From Metabacillus halosaccharovorans (lineage in GTDB: Bacteria > Bacillota > Bacilli > Bacillales > Bacillaceae): a stretch of 64,000 nt of DNA. Position 1 is the stretch's first letter. Every line of letters begins with the position of its first letter. The position numbers and the translations under genes were made by a program. The stretch spans positions 193,647 through 257,646 of the forward strand of contig NZ_KV917373.1 of assembly GCF_002019635.1 (NCBI RefSeq). The letters run 5' to 3'. This document shows, one piece after another, positions 18,033-26,043 of this stretch. The notes under the pieces were generated by a model. It saw only the letters and a program-made list of their open reading frames with translations. It had not been told where the DNA came from and did not search any database.

Positions 18033-18044
18033 TCTTCTTTTTCA

Positions 18045-18623
18045 TTAAGGAGAAGAAATGAGCTGTTCAGACTTAGACTCTTTTTCTTGTTCACTATTAA
18101 ATGAATCTTCAATGTTATGGAATGATTGTTCAAAAATTTCCATAAAGTCTTCGCCATAAATATTTCGAATGATACACATCATTTCCATCATTTCAGGAAA
18201 TTTACCATATAAATTTTGAAGTGGTAAAGCCCCTTTTAAAACAGAGTTCCTGTCTGGACTAAAGTCTTCTAACAGTTTCGAAAGAACTTCTTCGCCTTGC
18301 TTTGTTAACTTAATATACGTGTTTCGCTTGTCATTAGCTTTTTTCGAGAACTCAAGATATCCTCTTTCCTCAAGCTTCTTTGAAAAGTTGAAAGCAGTAG
18401 AAACATGCATCACTCCGAATTTAGCAATCTCTGAAATGGATGCACCATTCAAATGATCAGCAATCCACAGAATATGATGCTCATTAATATTTAAATCATA
18501 AGGCTTAATCCACTGCTGCCAATCCTTTTCAATTGTTTTCCACAATGCTTTACTCAGCTGCGCAACACGTTGACTAAATAACAAGGCTTCTTTTACTGTA
18601 TATTCCCTTTCGTTATGTTTCAT
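18045..18623 (-). CDS. hpr: MarR-family transition state regulator Hpr (ScoC)
   Basis: 192 residues. The winged helix-turn-helix spans about residues 35-125: [38 protein letters not shown], the wing [17 protein letters not shown]. The C-terminal 60 residues with [14 protein letters not shown] are typical of Hpr. In B. subtilis Hpr represses exoprotease and sporulation genes; by similarity the same is expected here. The acidic and Ser-rich C-terminal tail ([10 protein letters not shown]) is common in the family. Confidence 0.93.
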   Translation of the reverse strand: MKHNEREYTVKEALLFSQRVAQLSKALWKTIEKDWQQWIKPYDLNINEHHILWIADHLNGASISEIAKFGVMHVSTAFNFSKKLEERGYLEFSKKANDKRNTYIKLTKQGEEVLSKLLEDFSPDRNSVLKGALPLQNLYGKFPEMMEMMCIIRNIYGEDFMEIFEQSFHNIEDSFNSEQEKESKSEQLISSP

Positions 18624-18850
18624 CAGCCGTCACCCCTGATCTTCCAAATGTATTATTCTCTATTATGCCAATAAAATAAAGATTAATAAAGATATAAATT
18701 TACGAAATTTTTAAAAATTTTTAAAAACCCTATTATATCAATGGTTCAGCCATTAAAAAAAGTGTGAAGACATGGCTTGTCTATCACACTTTTTTATTAC
18801 TTCAAAAATATTTCTAGCTGCACAGGAAACTATAAATTTCCTAAAACCTG

Positions 18851-19043
18851 CGGATAAGCGCTTCGACATCCAGCTCCGAAGCACAGGATGTGCAAGTGCA
18901 GTTTTCGCGACAGGACGTCGCGTTCTTAAACTGCCAGCGCCTAGCCCCTCGAGGTCATAAGACAATTTAGAATGTAGGCAAAGAACGCCTTCTATTCTAA
19001 ATCGTCTTATTTGCCTTAGGCTAAACAAGTCGCTTACGCTTTT
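18851..19043. repeat. Dispersed repeat family 2, copy B (longest)
   Basis: ATAAGCGCTTCGACATCCAG at the left, CCAGCGCCTAGCCCCTCGAG in the middle, and AAGTCGCTTACGCTTTT at the right. It shares both ends with the copies at 14884 and 38046. Extra hairpins are inserted: AGGATGTGCAAGTGCAG and CGCGACAGGACGTCGCG. It overlaps no real gene and fills much of the 425-base gap between hpr and yhaH, whose other part (18624-18750) is the AT-rich hpr promoter region. Confidence 0.75.
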
Positions 19044-19048
19044 GAAAA

Positions 19049-19402
19049 CTAGTTTAATGTTTTTTCAAGTTGTTTAATTCTGGAATCGATTTCTTCGATT
19101 TCTTTCATAATATTTTCTTTATGTGGTTCAGTGTCCTGTTGATACTGTTGAATGGACTTCATTAAGTCGGCGGAAACTTCTTTTACAACCTCAGAACTTT
19201 CTTTAGCCGTTTGAACTAATTGAACCTTTAGTGCTTTACTTTCTTTTTTTAGTTGGTTTACGAGATCTTCAATTTGCTTACGGTTTAGATTGATTTGACT
19301 GCGTAACTCTTTTCCTGATGAAGGGGTTGAGAGTAATGTGGCAATACCGCCGATTACACCTCCAACAAGTAATCCAACTAACAATGATTTATTATTTGAC
19401 AA
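19049..19402 (-). CDS. yhaH: YtxH domain protein YhaH
   Basis: 117 residues from TTG 19400-19402, chosen because GGAGGG lies seven bases before it and the product then begins MSNNKSLLVGLLVGGVIGG. A single membrane segment is followed by the YtxH signature LLSTPSSGKELR and a long coiled coil (residues about 35-115). Members are linked to stress and sporulation, function unclear. In B. subtilis yhaH also lies between hpr and trpP. Confidence 0.8.
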   Translation of the reverse strand: MSNNKSLLVGLLVGGVIGGIATLLSTPSSGKELRSQINLNRKQIEDLVNQLKKESKALKVQLVQTAKESSEVVKEVSADLMKSIQQYQQDTEPHKENIMKEIEEIDSRIKQLEKTLN

Positions 19403-19595
19403 ACTGTATCCCTCCATAACTATGTAAAATGAATTGGACATACTTACTTTCAACATACCCAAAGATGTCTTCTATAAACATTATACATACATATCGAAAG
19501 TATAGCATACCTATTTATTAAGTCGTTTATAAGTCCCGTGTTCCACGCTCTTCATGGACATGTTCAGAAATTCATGATGAAAAGGTACCGAGCAG

Positions 19596-19855
19596 GGGAA
19601 TAGGTTTTTATAAGGTGTGAAGGACAGGATAGATGAGGGAGCGCTATGAAATGTCTTTCATGAGAGGGATGAAGGACAGAAGAAGGGAGAACTTCGGTAG
19701 AAATGTCTTTCATGAGAGGGATGAAGGACAGAAGTAGTGAGGATTTCCGTTGAAATGTCCCTCTTAAAAGGGATGACGGACAAAAGTAAAAGAACAGCCC
19801 TCTGAAATGTTCTTCATAAGTGAAACACGAAGTAAACTCTCCTGAAATAGCTCTT
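19596..19855. repeat. Array 1: five tandem 52-bp hairpin units
   Basis: Units start at about 19596, 19648, 19700, 19752 and 19804, a constant 52 bp. The clearest unit begins GAAATGTCTTTCATGAGAGG and continues GATGAAGGACAG, so TGTCTTTCAT pairs with ATGAAGGACA around a six to seven-base loop; about 20 variable bases follow. The outer units are degenerate. Sequence and period match array 2 at 28174-28410. The array lies in the 492-base divergent gap between yhaH and the small gene at 19895. Confidence 0.85.
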
Positions 19856-19894
19856 CCCAAATAGAATCCAAACTAAATATAAGGGGGGATGAGA

Positions 19895-20086
19895 ATGTCA
19901 GGTGTCATCTTTTTATTTTTTGTCATTAGTTTATTACTCTTTATAGGTGCTTTTCATTACTTTAAACTACTGCAGCAATCAGCATCTTATCCACCTAAAA
20001 AAATAGTGAAACAAAAGGTGTCGGTACTTGCTACCGGGGGAGCAGCAATGCTGCTTATAGGGATTATTTTAATGATCTTTAATTGA
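19895..20086 (+). CDS. Unknown small membrane protein, 63 aa
   Basis: Two hydrophobic helices (about residues 3-22 and 43-62) flank a basic loop PPKKIVKQKVS. The N-in, N-out arrangement cannot be told. I start at ATG 19895 because the ATG six bases earlier touches the ribosome-binding site AAGGGGGGAT. Not recognised by name, though short proteins of this kind are common in Bacillaceae. It shares a strong terminator with the convergent trpP. Confidence 0.6.
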   Translation: MSGVIFLFFVISLLLFIGAFHYFKLLQQSASYPPKKIVKQKVSVLATGGAAMLLIGIILMIFN

Positions 20087-20101
20087 TAAAAAGAGATAAA
20101 A

Positions 20102-20147
20102 AAAGCAAGAAAGAGGATGAATCTATAAACATCCTCTTTCTTGCTTT
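20102..20147. terminator. Terminator shared by 19895 gene and trpP
   Basis: An 18-bp perfect stem, AAAGCAAGAAAGAGGATG and its complement, with a ten-base loop. A and T runs on both sides allow use in both directions. Confidence 0.9.
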
Positions 20148-20156
20148 GTATTTGTC

Positions 20157-20681
20157 TTAAGCGACTGTTATAATTCTTGAGCGTTTGAAAATAGCTTGAA
20201 CAATTGGCAGGATAATAATCATCGCAGCGCCGTTCAATAATGTAGCAGGTAATACAACCGTTACGAATAATGTTGTAAAAGCTGCTCCGCCTGGTAGGCC
20301 AACAATTAATGATGCGGCAGTTAGGAAGACTGTTCCTGATACAATTGTGCCAATCACTGTGAGTACTGTTGCTGTTGCAACTTTTTGTGCAATTTTCTTA
20401 ACTGCTAGAACTAGACCGAAAAATACGAATGCTGTTACCACTTTGTCAATGATGTTTGGAACGAATCCACCTGGGAATGCTGATGTTAATGCAGATAAAA
20501 ATCCTGTCACAATACCTAGCAATGCAACATTTTTAATTGCAGGAAACATAATAATTCCGATAAACATCATAGTTAACATCATGTCGGGCTTCATACCACC
20601 GAAAAATGGAGGCATTACCATACTTAATACAGCTCCAATTGCAGCAAATAAAGATAAAATAACTAATACTCTTGTGTTCAT
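20157..20681 (-). CDS. trpP: Tryptophan transporter TrpP
   Basis: 174 residues, five or six membrane segments, close to B. subtilis TrpP (YhaG). Conserved pieces include LSMVMPPFFGGMKPDMMLTM and FPGGFVPNIIDKVVTAF; the latter resembles S-component proteins of ECF-type transporters. It brings tryptophan into the cell (known for B. subtilis). The 5' leader holds a run of GAG and TAG triplets that covers the ribosome-binding site, so translation is expected to be blocked by tryptophan-loaded TRAP. Downstream on the same strand is yhaH; serC is upstream. Confidence 0.93.
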   Translation of the reverse strand: MNTRVLVILSLFAAIGAVLSMVMPPFFGGMKPDMMLTMMFIGIIMFPAIKNVALLGIVTGFLSALTSAFPGGFVPNIIDKVVTAFVFFGLVLAVKKIAQKVATATVLTVIGTIVSGTVFLTAASLIVGLPGGAAFTTLFVTVVLPATLLNGAAMIIILPIVQAIFKRSRIITVA

Positions 20682-20684
20682 TTT

Positions 20685-20720
20685 CTCATCTCTCCTCTTC
20701 TAATCTCCTAAACTCTTCTC
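20685..20720 (-). promoter_or_regulatory. TRAP binding site over the trpP ribosome-binding site
   Basis: On the minus strand GAG or TAG triplets start every five bases: plus coordinates 20685, 20690, 20695, 20700, 20705, then 20713 and 20718, with an extra one at 20708 and an outlier GAG at 20733-20735. The series ends three bases before the ATG and includes the GGAG ribosome-binding site. In B. subtilis, TRAP represses trpP translation through such triplets (established). Confidence 0.85.
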
Positions 20721-20912
20721 CCCAATAGTGAACTCATTTCCTATTGCGAGAGAACTTATTTATTATTATAGCAACATTTATGCATGTCGTACAGAGGATT
20801 TATGCTGTCAAAAAATAGTGAGAGCTTGTGTGAGAGGTTTTTGTGGAATATTTTTAAGACATCAGACTTATGACCTATTAAAGTAGCAAATATTTATTTA
20901 CAAACACAAAAA

Positions 20913-20938
20913 AGAAAAGGACAATCAAATCCTTTTCT
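20913..20938 (-). terminator. serC terminator
   Basis: AGAAAAGGA...TCCTTTTCT stem followed by TTTTGTG on the minus strand. Confidence 0.75.
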
Positions 20939-20949
20939 CTGAAAATAGT

Positions 20950-22029
20950 TTAGCTATTTTGATTTTTAAATTCAGTCATGAATTCAGCAAGTGCCACACA
21001 TGCTTCTTTTGGTACAGCGTTATAAGTAGATGCTCTGCAGCCACCGATTGATCTATGACCCGCCAGGCCGATGAATTGACGTTCTTTTGCTTCTTGAAGG
21101 AATTTCTTTGTAAGTTCTTCACTAGGCAGTGTGAACGTAATATTCATTAAAGAGCGACTATCATCTGTTGCATGAGCTTTATAGAAACCGTCGCTATTAT
21201 CAATGGCAGAATAAATATAGCCCGCTTTTTCTTCATTGATTTTTTGAATGTTTTTTACTCCACCTTGTTCTTTAACCCATTCTAACACAAGAGATAGCAT
21301 ATAGATCGCAAACGTAGGTGGTGTGTTGAATAAAGAATTATTTTTAGCATGAGTTCGATAGTTTAAGATTGTTGGAACATCTTCTTTTGCAGATTCTAAA
21401 AATTCTTTTTTAACAATTACAACTGTCACACCAGAGGGACCAAGGTTTTTTTGAGCTCCTGCATAGATCATTGAAAACTTCTCAACATCAATTTCCTTAC
21501 ATAAAATATCACTGGACATGTCAGCGATTAGTGGAATAGGGCTGTCCGGATAATTCTGCCACTGAGTTCCGAAAATCGTATTGTTTGATGTGATGTGAAG
21601 GTAAGCTCCATCCTTTACTTCATCTAATGAATAGTCTGTTGGGATATGAGTATAATTATCTTCTTTACTTGACGCTAAGATTCTTGTTTCACCGAAAAAT
21701 TTTGCTTCTTTTAGCGCTTTATCAGACCAAGCACCTGACATAATAAAGTGAGCAGTTTGCCCTGCTTTTAAGAAGTTCATTGGAATCATTGAGAATTGAA
21801 GACTTGCCCCACCTTGTAAAAATAAGACTTCATAGTTGTCAGGAATCCCTAAAAGTTCCCTAAGTAATGAGTTAGCACGATTGTGAACTTCTTCGTAATC
21901 TTTGCTGCGATGGCTAAGCTCCATAACAGACATGCCTGTATTTTGGAAATTAACTAGTTCCTTTTGTGCGCGTTCAAGCACTGGTAATGGAATTGCCGCT
22001 GGTCCTGCATTAAAATTATAAGCTCTCAT
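20950..22029 (-). CDS. serC: Phosphoserine aminotransferase SerC
   Basis: 359 residues from ATG 22027-22029, preceded by AAGGAGGGCAAG. The product begins MRAYNFNAGPAAIP, as in all SerC proteins. The pyridoxal-phosphate lysine lies in YAGAQKNLGPSG, and the C-terminal GGCRASTYNA motif is present. It converts 3-phosphohydroxypyruvate and glutamate to phosphoserine in serine synthesis, and also acts in the pyridoxal phosphate route. No T-box or riboswitch is seen upstream. serA is not in the window. Confidence 0.96.
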   Translation of the reverse strand: MRAYNFNAGPAAIPLPVLERAQKELVNFQNTGMSVMELSHRSKDYEEVHNRANSLLRELLGIPDNYEVLFLQGGASLQFSMIPMNFLKAGQTAHFIMSGAWSDKALKEAKFFGETRILASSKEDNYTHIPTDYSLDEVKDGAYLHITSNNTIFGTQWQNYPDSPIPLIADMSSDILCKEIDVEKFSMIYAGAQKNLGPSGVTVVIVKKEFLESAKEDVPTILNYRTHAKNNSLFNTPPTFAIYMLSLVLEWVKEQGGVKNIQKINEEKAGYIYSAIDNSDGFYKAHATDDSRSLMNITFTLPSEELTKKFLQEAKERQFIGLAGHRSIGGCRASTYNAVPKEACVALAEFMTEFKNQNS

Positions 22030-22161
22030 GACTTGCCCTCCTTGATTAGAACGTAAAATAATACTCATATCCTATCATGAATAGAGGAGGAAATGTAGAC
22101 TGAAAATTTTCATCTTTGTGAAAGTTAATGGATAAAACGGTTACATATACAGATGTATAAG

Positions 22162-22183
22162 AAAAGGCCGCTTTAAGCGGCCG
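22162..22183 (-). terminator. hit terminator
   Basis: GGCCGCTT/AAGCGGCC near-perfect GC-rich hairpin with TTTTCTT after it on the minus strand. Confidence 0.85.
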
Positions 22184-22188
22184 AAAAG

Positions 22189-22611
22189 TTAAGATATACC
22201 ATTATGAATTGTTGAAGCAATTTCCTGTAAATCCTGTGGAGTATACTCTTCTGTATGTGGTTTCCATACTGCACCAAAGCCATCGCCTTTACCATATCTT
22301 GGGATAATATGCATATGGTAATGGAAAACAGATTGTCCGGCTTTTTCACCGTTATTATTCAGGAGGTTTAAACCGATTGGTTGAAATTGTTCTTTTATCG
22401 AATTTGCAATTTTAGGGACAACCTCAAATAGTTTTCCGGCAATTTCAGGTGTAAGTTCATAGATATTTTCTTTATGTACTTTCGGCACAACTAATGTATG
22501 TCCTTTTGTTACTTGGCTAATATCAAGAAAGGCTATTACATGTTCATTTTCAAATACTTTTGCACTTGGAATTTCTCCATTGACAATTTTGCAAAAAATG
22601 CAGTCACTCAT
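22189..22611 (-). CDS. hit: HIT family nucleotide-binding hydrolase
   Basis: 140 residues beginning MSDCIFCKIVNGEIPSAKVF. The histidine triad is HYHMHIIPR at about residues 95-103. The paired cysteines in CIFC near the start and His in HTLVVPKVH are typical of the HINT-like branch that binds zinc. It hydrolyses nucleoside phosphoramidates or dinucleoside polyphosphates by family. The exact start is uncertain: AAGG lies 12 bases before this ATG and nine before the TTG in front of it. It precedes serC on the same strand and is divergent from ecsA. Confidence 0.9.
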   Translation of the reverse strand: MSDCIFCKIVNGEIPSAKVFENEHVIAFLDISQVTKGHTLVVPKVHKENIYELTPEIAGKLFEVVPKIANSIKEQFQPIGLNLLNNNGEKAGQSVFHYHMHIIPRYGKGDGFGAVWKPHTEEYTPQDLQEIASTIHNGIS

Positions 22612-22750
22612 CAACTCACACATCCTTCAATTATTTTTCATGTTCAACATGTTTCAACATCATTTGTAAAGTAAGTATGTTATTGTTTCAATCAGAAATT
22701 ATCTATGTATGAACAGCTATATTTTACCACAAGCATCTTTATATGAAAAA

Positions 22751-22781
22751 GAACAGAGTGAAACGAATGTTCACTCTGTTC
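22751..22781 (-). terminator. Minus-strand terminator with no known gene in front
   Basis: Perfect 12-bp stem GAACAGAGTGAA/TTCACTCTGTTC. The T run (TTTTTC) exists only on the minus strand; on the plus strand it is followed by CTGAAG. A minus-strand transcript would have to start in the 470 gene-free bases to the right, before ecsA. Confidence 0.7.
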
Positions 22782-22825
22782 CTGAAGAAGGGAAGAATAA
22801 CTCATATAATGGGAAAAGTATCTTT

Positions 22826-23110
22826 GATAAACACCTCATTTAACATTTAGATTTAAATGTCATCTGATGTGAAATCGCCATTGTTCAATACAACCATCCC
22901 CTTGTTAAGTGATAAACGACCTAACATATGGAAAAGATTACTGTATTTTGACAAACACCTCATTTACAAAATGATGTTACATTCGAGCGTTTATTTCAAG
23001 AAAATAGCGGCCCGTAAACACCTCATTCCGTAAGTTGTTTATAAAGCAATGGTTCATACATTTTATCCCTTGAGTTAAAAGATATTGTCTGGAACAAACA
23101 CCTCATTTAT
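22826..23110 (-). repeat. Four copies of AATGAGGTGTTT in the hit-ecsA gap
   Basis: On the minus strand the 12-base core AATGAGGTGTTT is exact at 22829-22840, 22953-22964, 23016-23027 and 23096-23107 (spacings 124, 63 and 80). The first two share a longer unit, AAATGAGGTGTTTRTCAAAR followed by ATAC and later TTTTCC. The spacing is irregular, so this is not a simple tandem array. It fills most of the 642-base hit-ecsA gap. Confidence 0.75.
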
Positions 23111-23253
23111 AAGGTTTTTTGTTTTGACAAGGATCCCTTCCTCACTAATTATAATGTCCGAAAGATCACAGGATATGCAAAAAAATTACGGTCAATATGA
23201 GCATGTGTTTTTGTTTTTTGATACTATAAAAAGAAAAAGGAGATCCACAAACA

Positions 23254-24000
23254 ATGGCATTGTTAAAAATAGAAAATCTGACAGGTGGTTATACAAGAAA
23301 TCCTGTTTTAAAGGATATATCATTTGAAGTTGAAAAAGGACAAATTGTTGGATTAATTGGTTTGAATGGAGCGGGGAAAAGTACAACGATTAAACATATT
23401 ATCGGTACGATGGAAGCACATAAAGGACAAGTTTCCATAAATGGTAATACATTTGTGCAAGACTCAGCAGCTTATCGTTCACAATTCAGCTTTATTCCTG
23501 AAACACCGATTCTTTATGATGAACTAACATTACATGAACATCTTGAGTTAACGGCAATGGCCTACGGACTTGATAAAGAAACATTTCAAAAGCGTCTACA
23601 ACCATTGTTAAAAGAATTCAGGATGGAAAAGCGGTTAAAATGGTTTCCTGCTCATTTTTCAAAAGGAATGAAGCAGAAGGTAATGATTATGTGCGCCTTT
23701 CTAATTGAACCTGAATTGTATATCATTGATGAACCGTTTGTAGGGTTAGATCCATTAGCGATAAACTCCCTGCTTGAGATGATGGATAAAGCGAAAAGCC
23801 ATGGATCGGGCATTTTAATGTCTACACATATATTAGCGACGGCTGAACGGTATTGTGATGCGTTTGTTATTTTACATAATGGAAAAGTACGTGCAAAAGG
23901 AACATTGCATCAGTTAAGGGAACAGTTTGGTATGAGGGATGCTACATTAGATGATCTTTATATTCAATTAACAAAGGAAGATCAAGATGAAGAAAGTTAA
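23254..24000 (+). CDS. ecsA: ABC transporter ATP-binding protein EcsA
   Basis: 248 residues. Walker A GLNGAGKST (about 38-46), signature FSKGMKQK, Walker B LYIIDEPFVGLD, then STHILATAERYC. The C-terminal GMRDATLDDLYIQLTKED is typical of EcsA. Together with EcsB it forms an ABC-2 type exporter; in B. subtilis loss of EcsA impairs protein secretion and intramembrane proteolysis by RasP (known). AAAAAGGAGAT precedes the ATG. A TTGACA at 23124 and TATAAT at 23150 lie upstream but 20 bases apart, so the promoter is not certain. It overlaps ecsB by 14 bases. Confidence 0.95.
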   Translation: MALLKIENLTGGYTRNPVLKDISFEVEKGQIVGLIGLNGAGKSTTIKHIIGTMEAHKGQVSINGNTFVQDSAAYRSQFSFIPETPILYDELTLHEHLELTAMAYGLDKETFQKRLQPLLKEFRMEKRLKWFPAHFSKGMKQKVMIMCAFLIEPELYIIDEPFVGLDPLAINSLLEMMDKAKSHGSGILMSTHILATAERYCDAFVILHNGKVRAKGTLHQLREQFGMRDATLDDLYIQLTKEDQDEES

Positions 24001-25213
24001 TGACATTTGGCAAACAAGACTTCATCAGCATATAAATGAAACAAGGTCCTATTTGAAATATATGTTAAATGACCATTTGCTTTTTGTGTTTATATTTCTT
24101 GCAGCAGGCGGGGCTTTAACGTATCAGAAATGGCTTGAAACATTATCACCGGATTTTCCGGCCGTCTTGATTATGACAGTGACCTTTGCATTTATTATGA
24201 TCGCTTCGAGTGTGAGAACACTATTAAAAGAAGCAGATATTGTGTTTCTACTTCCGATGGAATATAAGCTAAATGAATACTTCCAAAAAGCTTTTACGTA
24301 TAGCTTTATTACTCAAAGTTTTTTTGTTATCGTGCCGTTAATCCTTTTTACACCTCTGTTTTTTAAAGCAACAAATGCAAATGGACGCATATTGCTCATT
24401 AGTCTTGTTTTATTACTTTTGGTCAAATTTTGGAATTTAAGGGTAAGCTGGAGAATCAGTTACTTTACAGAAGCATCAGCAAAATGGGCAGATATCCTTG
24501 TTCGCTTAGCAATCAATATGTGTGTCATCTTTTTCATCTTTTCTCAAACATATATATTTGTGGCAATTTTATTTGTCGTTATGGCTGGATACGATGCCTA
24601 TTTTTCAAATGCAGCAAAGAAAAAGGCGTTAAAGTGGGAGCCATTAATTGCGAGTGAAGAAGGGAAAAAACAATCATTTTACAAGCTGGCTAATTTGTTT
24701 ACAGATGTACCAAAGCTAAAGAAGCAAGCCAAGCGCCGCGCCTACTTAGATTGGGTTGTCAGTCGAGTAAAGTACAATAAGGAAAATGTATATGAATATT
24801 TATTTATGAGAGCATTCATTCGTTCCGGAGATTATTTTGGGATTGTTGTAAGACTTACCATTATCGGCTGTGTTATTTTATCATTTATGGATCTCGAGCT
24901 TATTGGGAGTATTGTGGTATCGTTCATCTTTACATTTTTAACAGGCATACAAATCATGAGCTTATATAAGCATTTCGAATTGCTTGAGCTACCAAATCTT
25001 TATCCATATGCCGAGAAGAAAAAAATGAGCAGCTTTTTAAAAATTATTTGTAACATACTCCTCATTCAAGTCGTGATATATTCAGTTGTTACTCTCGTTA
25101 AATCAGATCTGATTATGTTTATAGAGGTACTCATTGCAACAGTTTTATTTGTTTATCTTTTTGTTTATGCCTATATGCAAAGTAGAATGAAGAAAAAGGA
25201 TGTCGTTTCATGA
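23987..25213 (+). CDS. ecsB: ABC transporter permease EcsB
   Basis: 408 residues, the same length as the B. subtilis protein. About six to eight membrane segments lie in two groups (residues about 30-75, 100-215 and 290-400), with a hydrophilic central part including WEPLIASEEGKKQSFYKL. The conserved IVFLLPMEYKLNEYFQKAF follows the second segment. It is the membrane partner of EcsA. It overlaps ecsA by 14 bases and ecsC by four (ATGA), so the three genes are co-translated. Confidence 0.94.
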   Translation: MKKVNDIWQTRLHQHINETRSYLKYMLNDHLLFVFIFLAAGGALTYQKWLETLSPDFPAVLIMTVTFAFIMIASSVRTLLKEADIVFLLPMEYKLNEYFQKAFTYSFITQSFFVIVPLILFTPLFFKATNANGRILLISLVLLLLVKFWNLRVSWRISYFTEASAKWADILVRLAINMCVIFFIFSQTYIFVAILFVVMAGYDAYFSNAAKKKALKWEPLIASEEGKKQSFYKLANLFTDVPKLKKQAKRRAYLDWVVSRVKYNKENVYEYLFMRAFIRSGDYFGIVVRLTIIGCVILSFMDLELIGSIVVSFIFTFLTGIQIMSLYKHFELLELPNLYPYAEKKKMSSFLKIICNILLIQVVIYSVVTLVKSDLIMFIEVLIATVLFVYLFVYAYMQSRMKKKDVVS

Positions 25214-25917
25214 GTTATGAACAACAAGCTGCAGAGGAAGCGAAATTATGGAAGCAAAAGCTGTTAAGAAAGCCGTCGTTTTTAGAACGCTCGTCAAAGA
25301 AAGCTCAGAGTAAAATCAATGGATTTATCCCTGAAAAAGTACATGCAACAGTGACTGAAGGGATTAAAAAAATGGTGGAAGCAACCTTAATAGGCTCAAA
25401 TATGACGACATTTCCGAAAAAAGTTGAGAATCTGACCTTTGAAGAAAGGGAACAACTAGTCAGGAAGTCTATCGATGTATATAAGAAGACAGCTGCTGTT
25501 GAAGGGGCCTCAACCGGTGCGGGAGGGATTTTGTTAGGCTTAGCTGATTTTCCTTTATTTTTAAGTATTAAAATGAAATTTCTTTTTGAAGTGGCAAGTG
25601 AATATGGGTACAGCACGAAGGAATATGAAGAACGATTGTTTTTATTGTATGTTTTTCAACTGGCATTTTCGAGTGAAAAGCATAAAGAAGAGGTTCTCGA
25701 TATAATTGAAAATTGGGAAATAAGAAAAGAAGTAGTGAAAGAATTAGATTGGCGAATTTTTCAACAAGAATACCGCGACTATATCGATTTGGTGAAATTG
25801 ATGCAATTTCTCCCGGGTGTCGGTGCTGTTGTTGGCGGAGTTGCAAACTACCATCTTGTCCAACATTTAGGGGAATGTGCGATAAACAGTTACCGATTAA
25901 GAATATTTTCAGATTAG
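25210..25917 (+). CDS. ecsC: EcsC family protein
   Basis: 235 residues, full EcsC domain. It has the glycine-rich middle AAVEGASTGAGGILLGLADF, FPLFLSIKMKFLFEVASEYGY, and the C-terminal LPGVGAVVGGVANYHLVQHLG. Two amphipathic or membrane-associated helices are likely at these glycine-rich segments. Biochemical role unknown; the family is found with ecsAB and alone in many bacteria. The stop codon runs straight into a copy of repeat family 3. Confidence 0.92.
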   Translation: MSYEQQAAEEAKLWKQKLLRKPSFLERSSKKAQSKINGFIPEKVHATVTEGIKKMVEATLIGSNMTTFPKKVENLTFEEREQLVRKSIDVYKKTAAVEGASTGAGGILLGLADFPLFLSIKMKFLFEVASEYGYSTKEYEERLFLLYVFQLAFSSEKHKEEVLDIIENWEIRKEVVKELDWRIFQQEYRDYIDLVKLMQFLPGVGAVVGGVANYHLVQHLGECAINSYRLRIFSD

Positions 25918-26011
25918 AAAAACACGACTTACCGCCAAGAATGGCGAAAGTCGATGTCTTTTCTTATACTATCATCCATAAAATTTATATAATTTCTGAT
26001 AGTATAAAAAA
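25914..26011. repeat. Dispersed repeat family 3, copy C
   Basis: TTAGAAAAACACGACTTACC, GCCAAGAATGGCGAAAGTCG, TTTCTTATACTATCATCCATAAAA, TTTCTGATAGTATAAAAAATAAG. The arm pairs CGACTT...AAGTCG here and GGCTT...AAGCC in copies A and B differ but keep pairing, which points to selection for the hairpin. Confidence 0.75.
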
Positions 26012-26013
26012 TA

Positions 26014-26036
26014 AGGGCAGTCACACCGACTGTCCC
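26014..26036. terminator. Terminator between convergent ecsC and yhaA
   Basis: AGGGCAGTC/GACTGTCCCT stem followed by ATTTTTC on the plus strand and preceded by AAAAAATA, so it can work both ways. Confidence 0.8.
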
Positions 26037-26043
26037 TATTTTT

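Noticed and set aside
18753..19028. 91-codon minus-strand open frame
   Set aside because: It coincides with repeat family 2 copy B; its product is Arg/Ser-rich and matches no protein pattern. Open by the GC-rich repeat.
19596..19855. CRISPR-like look of the 52-bp arrays (palindromic repeat plus variable part), also at 28174-28410
   Set aside because: The variable parts are only about 20 bases and partly conserved, the outer units are degenerate, no leader is seen and there are no cas genes in the window.
22826..23110. Four tiny minus-strand ORFs all starting Met-Arg-Cys-Leu
   Set aside because: Lengths differ (11-36 codons), none has a ribosome-binding site, and the shared start is simply the shared 12-base repeat.
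23124..23155. TTGACA and TATAAT before ecsA as a promoter
   Set aside because: Both boxes are perfect but 20 bases apart, beyond the usual 16-18. I did not list it as a promoter.
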